The notes below the pieces were generated by a model. It was not told where the DNA came from, ran no database searches, and saw only the letters and a program-made list of their open reading frames with translations. Positions 61,132 to 64,000 of a stretch of 64,000 nucleotides of DNA are shown one piece after another (position 1 is the first letter of the stretch; the number at the start of each line of letters is the position of its first letter). Source of the DNA: Microbacterium sp. ProA8 (lineage in GTDB: Bacteria > Actinomycetota > Actinomycetes > Actinomycetales > Microbacteriaceae); assembly GCF_039905635.1 (NCBI RefSeq), contig NZ_CP157000.1, positions 496,001 to 560,000 on the forward strand, in the 5' to 3' direction. The position numbers were made by a program, and so were the translations under genes.

Positions 61132-62220
61132 CTACGCGCGGGACAGCAGCCGGGCGACGGCGGCCGTGCGCGCCGTGCGGCCGCTGAGTCCGAGCTTCGC
61201 GTACGCGTTCTGCAGGTGGCGCTCGACCGTGCGCACCGAGAGGAACAGCTCGGCCGCGATCGCGTCGTTGTCTCGGCCGGCAGCCGCGAGTCTCAGGATC
61301 TCGAGCTCCCGCGGCGAGACGAGCGTGGCCACGTCGTCGGCGATGACCTCGGAGGTCTGCTGCCGGTCCGGTTCGATGAATGCGGTGATCTCGCGCAGGA
61401 ATGCCGGCCAGGCCGGCTCGTCGGCGAGCACGATGTGGTTGCTGCTCTCAAGGCCGACGAGTCGCGCTCCCCGGATGCCGGCGGCCAGATCCCGGGCGTG
61501 GTGGAACTCGTTCATCTGGTCGCCGCGGCTGTGGATGACCAGCGTCGGAATGTCCAATTCGGGCAGCCGCCAGGTGGAGTCCGTGACCTGGCGCTGGGAT
61601 CGGGAGATGACCGCCGTCTCCGTGTCGCACGCCCTCTTCTGCAGATCGTCGAGCCAGCGCATCTGCTCCTCGGTGCCACCGGGGATCATCATGCTGCTGA
61701 ACACCCGACGGAACTCGGACGTCGGTCGTGCCCATCCGACCCTGATCAGAGCCTCGAATGCGGCGAGCAGCTCCAGCTCCTCTTCGCTCGACCCCGCCCG
61801 CGCGCCCGAATAGCTGCCGTACAAGACGAGGCGGGTGAGTCGCTCGGGGTGCCGCGCGGCGTACTCGATCGCCACCGGGCCGCCCTGCGCCATGGCCATG
61901 AGGGCGAACCGATCGAGTCCGGCATCGGCCACGACGGCTTCCAGATCGCCCACGCGCGCGTCCAGACCGTGGTCGGTGACGCCTCGGTCGGAGAGCCCGT
62001 GGCCGCGCTCGTCATAACGGATGACTGTCGCGATCTTTCCGAGTTCGACCAGGTAGTGGCGCCAGACCGGGCTCTCCCAATCGAATTGGAGGTGGCTGAG
62101 CCAGCACGCGTCGATGAGCAGCGGGGGGCCGGAACCGTGCACGGCGTACGCGATCCCGACACCGTCGGCGGAGCGCGCGAAGCGGATGTCCTGCACGACG
62201 TCCGCCTTCAGCGACTCCAC
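61132..62220 (-). CDS. LuxR-type regulator fused to an alpha/beta-hydrolase fold lacking the catalytic Ser
   Basis: The 362-residue protein has an N-terminal alpha/beta-hydrolase domain (about 10-280; IRFARSADGVGIAYAVHG, RYDERGHGLSD, HSRGD and the His in SSNHIVL) and a C-terminal LuxR helix-turn-helix (about 297-362; LVSPRELEILRLAAAG, SVRTVERHLQNAYAKLG). At the elbow, where family members read GxSQGG, it has ALMAMAQGG with Ala111 for Ser, so the domain is likely a binding sensor. The Asp and His positions remain. The GTG at 62220 fits the family start but has no clear ribosome site; upstream GTGs are possible. It follows the methyltransferase region in the same direction, with a gap of 123 bp between them. 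Confidence 0.83.
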   Translation of the reverse strand: MESLKADVVQDIRFARSADGVGIAYAVHGSGPPLLIDACWLSHLQFDWESPVWRHYLVELGKIATVIRYDERGHGLSDRGVTDHGLDARVGDLEAVVADAGLDRFALMAMAQGGPVAIEYAARHPERLTRLVLYGSYSGARAGSSEEELELLAAFEALIRVGWARPTSEFRRVFSSMMIPGGTEEQMRWLDDLQKRACDTETAVISRSQRQVTDSTWRLPELDIPTLVIHSRGDQMNEFHHARDLAAGIRGARLVGLESSNHIVLADEPAWPAFLREITAFIEPDRQQTSEVIADDVATLVSPRELEILRLAAAGRDNDAIAAELFLSVRTVERHLQNAYAKLGLSGRTARTAAVARLLSRA

Positions 62221-62285
62221 GCCGACATCATAGAAGCGCGACGGGACGAGCACACCAGGGTCGCGCCCAGGGTCCGTAGCGCCGG

Positions 62286-63647
62286 CTACCTCTCGGCGAG
62301 CTCGGAGGGGTGGGTCAGGCGCCACCACTCGGTCGGCGGGATGATGCTTCCGTCGATCTCGAGCGGGACGGTCGCCGAGTTGGGACCCGCGGTGTAGGTG
62401 ATGCTTCCGACGACTTCGCCGTCCTCGTAGGTCTTCGGCGTCGTCGTCTGCATCGTCGCCGTGATCGGGGTGTCGGACCAGGTGAAGATCGACGCGTCGT
62501 CGGCGACGATCATCCGGGCGGTCGAGCCCCACGGCGTCGAGTACGAACCGACTTCTACGCCCTCCGACACCAACGGCACCCGCTGGAAGCCGGCCCGGAT
62601 GCTGTCGAGCGTGCGGATGACGTCGGTGTTGAGCGACTCGCGGGTCGCTCCGCCCATCGCGACGCCGACGACGGTCAGCGGCTCGGCCGCGCCCACATCG
62701 AGTCTCGCGGAGTAGAGCAGGTTGTAGCTGTCCTCGCCCAGATTGCCGGTCTTCAGCCCGTTGATCCCGTTGACCCCGAGAAGCGTGTTCGTGTTCGACA
62801 TCCCACCGGGCCCGGGCAGCGACAGCGAACGGGTCGCGGCGATGTTCACGATCGTCGGATGGGCGAGGGCGAGCTTGCCGATCGTGAGGAGGTCGGCAGG
62901 CGTGCTGATGTTGCGCGGGCTGATGCCGGTCGGCTCGACGACGGTGGTGCCGGTGAGTCCGTGGGCGGCGAGCCACCTCCGCGCCGCGTCGACGAAGTCG
63001 CCCTGGGAGCCGAACGCCCAGGTCGACACGGCCTCCGCGTAGTTGCTGGCCGACGGGATCAGCATGGTGGCCAGCGCGTCGCGCAGCGACATCGTGCTGC
63101 CGGTGGGCATGCGGGCGATCGTCGCGCCCATCACGTAGTACTTGTCGTAGAGGTCGTGATCGGCCTTGTCGAAGGTGATCGTCGGACCAGGGTCGCTCCC
63201 GTCGGCCAGCGGCCTGGCATCCAGGATGACCATCGCGGTGATCAGCTTCGTGATGCTCGCCATCGAGCGCGGCTCGCCGGTACCCGAGGTCGCCCAGATC
63301 CCGCTGGCAGTGGGGCCGAAGTAGGCGTCGCCTCCCGAGACGCTGATGGCCGCGGCGCCCTGCGACGGAAAGGCGAGAGCCGCGGGAGCAGGCGCCGCCA
63401 CGACGGGCGCGCTCGACACGACGGCTTCGGGGGCGGCCAGCGGAGCATTCAGCGCCCAGGCGACGTAGGCCCCCGACCCGCCGATCAGGAGAGCGAACAC
63501 GACAGCCGTGATGATCCAGCCACGGCGCCGACGGGCCCGTCGCACCCGCGGATCGATCCCGTAGCGACGCCCGGGGAACTCCTCTTCGCGCCGCATGAGG
63601 TCGGCGAACTCCGACAGCTCGTCGGGCGTCTGCTGGTCGGTCGTCAT
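62286..63647 (-). CDS. Membrane-anchored D-alanyl-D-alanine carboxypeptidase family protein
   Basis: The 453-residue protein has a cytoplasmic N-terminus (about 1-43), one membrane helix (about 44-67) and an external serine-peptidase S11 domain. The domain shows all penicillin-binding motifs: SMASITKL (SxxK), PSASNYAEA (SxN) and GLKTGN (KTG). It trims the terminal D-Ala of peptidoglycan stems. After it comes a beta-rich C-terminal domain of about 110 residues with ARMIVADDASIF. The ATG at 63647 fits the conserved start; an ATG six codons earlier is less likely. It stands alone. Confidence 0.92.
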   Translation of the reverse strand: MTTDQQTPDELSEFADLMRREEEFPGRRYGIDPRVRRARRRRGWIITAVVFALLIGGSGAYVAWALNAPLAAPEAVVSSAPVVAAPAPAALAFPSQGAAAISVSGGDAYFGPTASGIWATSGTGEPRSMASITKLITAMVILDARPLADGSDPGPTITFDKADHDLYDKYYVMGATIARMPTGSTMSLRDALATMLIPSASNYAEAVSTWAFGSQGDFVDAARRWLAAHGLTGTTVVEPTGISPRNISTPADLLTIGKLALAHPTIVNIAATRSLSLPGPGGMSNTNTLLGVNGINGLKTGNLGEDSYNLLYSARLDVGAAEPLTVVGVAMGGATRESLNTDVIRTLDSIRAGFQRVPLVSEGVEVGSYSTPWGSTARMIVADDASIFTWSDTPITATMQTTTPKTYEDGEVVGSITYTAGPNSATVPLEIDGSIIPPTEWWRLTHPSELAER

Positions 63648-63803
63648 CGCGCGGCGCGTCCGCAACCGGCCGGGAGGGCGAGGGGCGCGACTGTCAGCGG
63701 CGGGCCGGCGAGAGCATCCATGACCCTCACATTCTCACGCGGCCGCGTGGCTGCGCATGGCCGATATCACGCTGTGGATAACGTGCGCCGTCCACGACCG
63801 ACG

Positions 63804-64000
63804 TCAGGAGGTCTCGCGCTGGATGAGCAAGGCGTCGGTGTCCGGTCCGGCGACCGGCGGTGGAGTGCCTCTCGCGGCGCTCAGTGCGAGATCCGCCAGA
63901 TACCGGCCGATGCCGGCGGTGTCGATGCGGACACTCGACAGCGCCGGCACGAGTAGGCGGGCGAGAGGCGTGTCGTCGTGGCCGATGATCGCCAGCTCGT
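63804..64000 (-). CDS. LacI-family regulator, C-terminal end only (continues beyond window)
   Basis: The visible 65 codons read ELAIIGHDDTPLARLLVPAL, then SSVRIDTAGIGRYLADLAL and end in ALLIQRETS. This is the last part of a LacI-type sensor domain (the LAIIGHDD and VRID segments match the usual I-G-D-D-x-P and xTTVRxD positions). The gene's start lies to the right of the window. Confidence 0.8.
   Translation of the reverse strand, partial: ELAIIGHDDTPLARLLVPALSSVRIDTAGIGRYLADLALSAARGTPPPVAGPDTDALLIQRETS

Noticed and set aside
63773..63781. A perfect DnaA box (TGTGGATAA, complement TTATCCACA)
   Set aside because: It is a single copy with no dnaA, dnaN or AT-rich unwinding region nearby, so it does not mark an origin.

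Overview
The window is high-GC chromosomal DNA from an actinobacterium, most likely Microbacteriaceae and probably Microbacterium. The support is the strong G/C third-position bias, a DUF222/HNH (13E12-type) gene, a small DUF7882-like gene, frequent GTG starts and ATGA overlaps, and exporters and lipoproteins of Gram-positive type. No rRNA, tRNA, CRISPR array, prophage or insertion sequence was found. Everything is read by eye from the sequence; no database search was run.

Region A (1-19690) is a catabolic locus for quinate/shikimate-like cyclic polyols. It holds two 3-dehydroshikimate dehydratase-type fusions (one cut by the window edge), two adjacent IclR regulators, a TRAP transporter (DctP, DctQ, DctM), type II 3-dehydroquinase (AroQ), a Gfo/Idh dehydrogenase, a flavoprotein dehydrogenase and a secreted PQQ-type dehydrogenase with a cupredoxin-like tail. 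It also holds a tight operon of acylating aldehyde dehydrogenase, citryl-CoA-lyase-like protein, ThDP enzyme and a three-domain dehydratase fusion. The classical quinate route does not need this last operon. A recurring motif (GARTGGNACA) lies in the control regions and suggests one IclR regulon.

Region B (19749-25083) has small conserved proteins, a PEP mutase/isocitrate lyase-family enzyme, a DHA2 drug exporter with its TetR regulator, and a DeoR-HTH/LacI-sensor hybrid regulator. Region C (25269-31133) is one very large secreted GH59-type glycosidase followed by three strong hairpins. Region D (31134-38316) has a MocR regulator divergent from an EamA exporter and a PaiB-like protein, an XRE/MmyB-type regulator, a Bcr/CflA exporter whose start region lies in a 93-bp triplication, a zinc alcohol dehydrogenase and a degenerate alpha/beta hydrolase.

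Region E (38457-48710) is a glycan-use block on the minus strand: a GH36/31-like glycosidase, a double metallo-beta-lactamase protein, a LacI regulator, an APH-type kinase, a ROK kinase, a SIS isomerase and a GH38 alpha-mannosidase. Two near-identical 16-bp LacI-type sites mark the starts of its two transcription units.

Region F (48990-64000) has a ceramidase-like protein, a methyltransferase, an inositol-monophosphatase-like protein with adjacent minisatellites, DUF222/HNH, a lactonase, and a sugar-acid or sulfosugar-like block (Asp/Glu racemase-like, YihT-like aldolase, FGGY kinase, divergent DUF1537 kinase). It continues with a 43-residue membrane protein, a second methyltransferase, a LuxR regulator fused to an alpha/beta-hydrolase fold lacking its serine, a D-Ala-D-Ala carboxypeptidase and the end of a LacI regulator.
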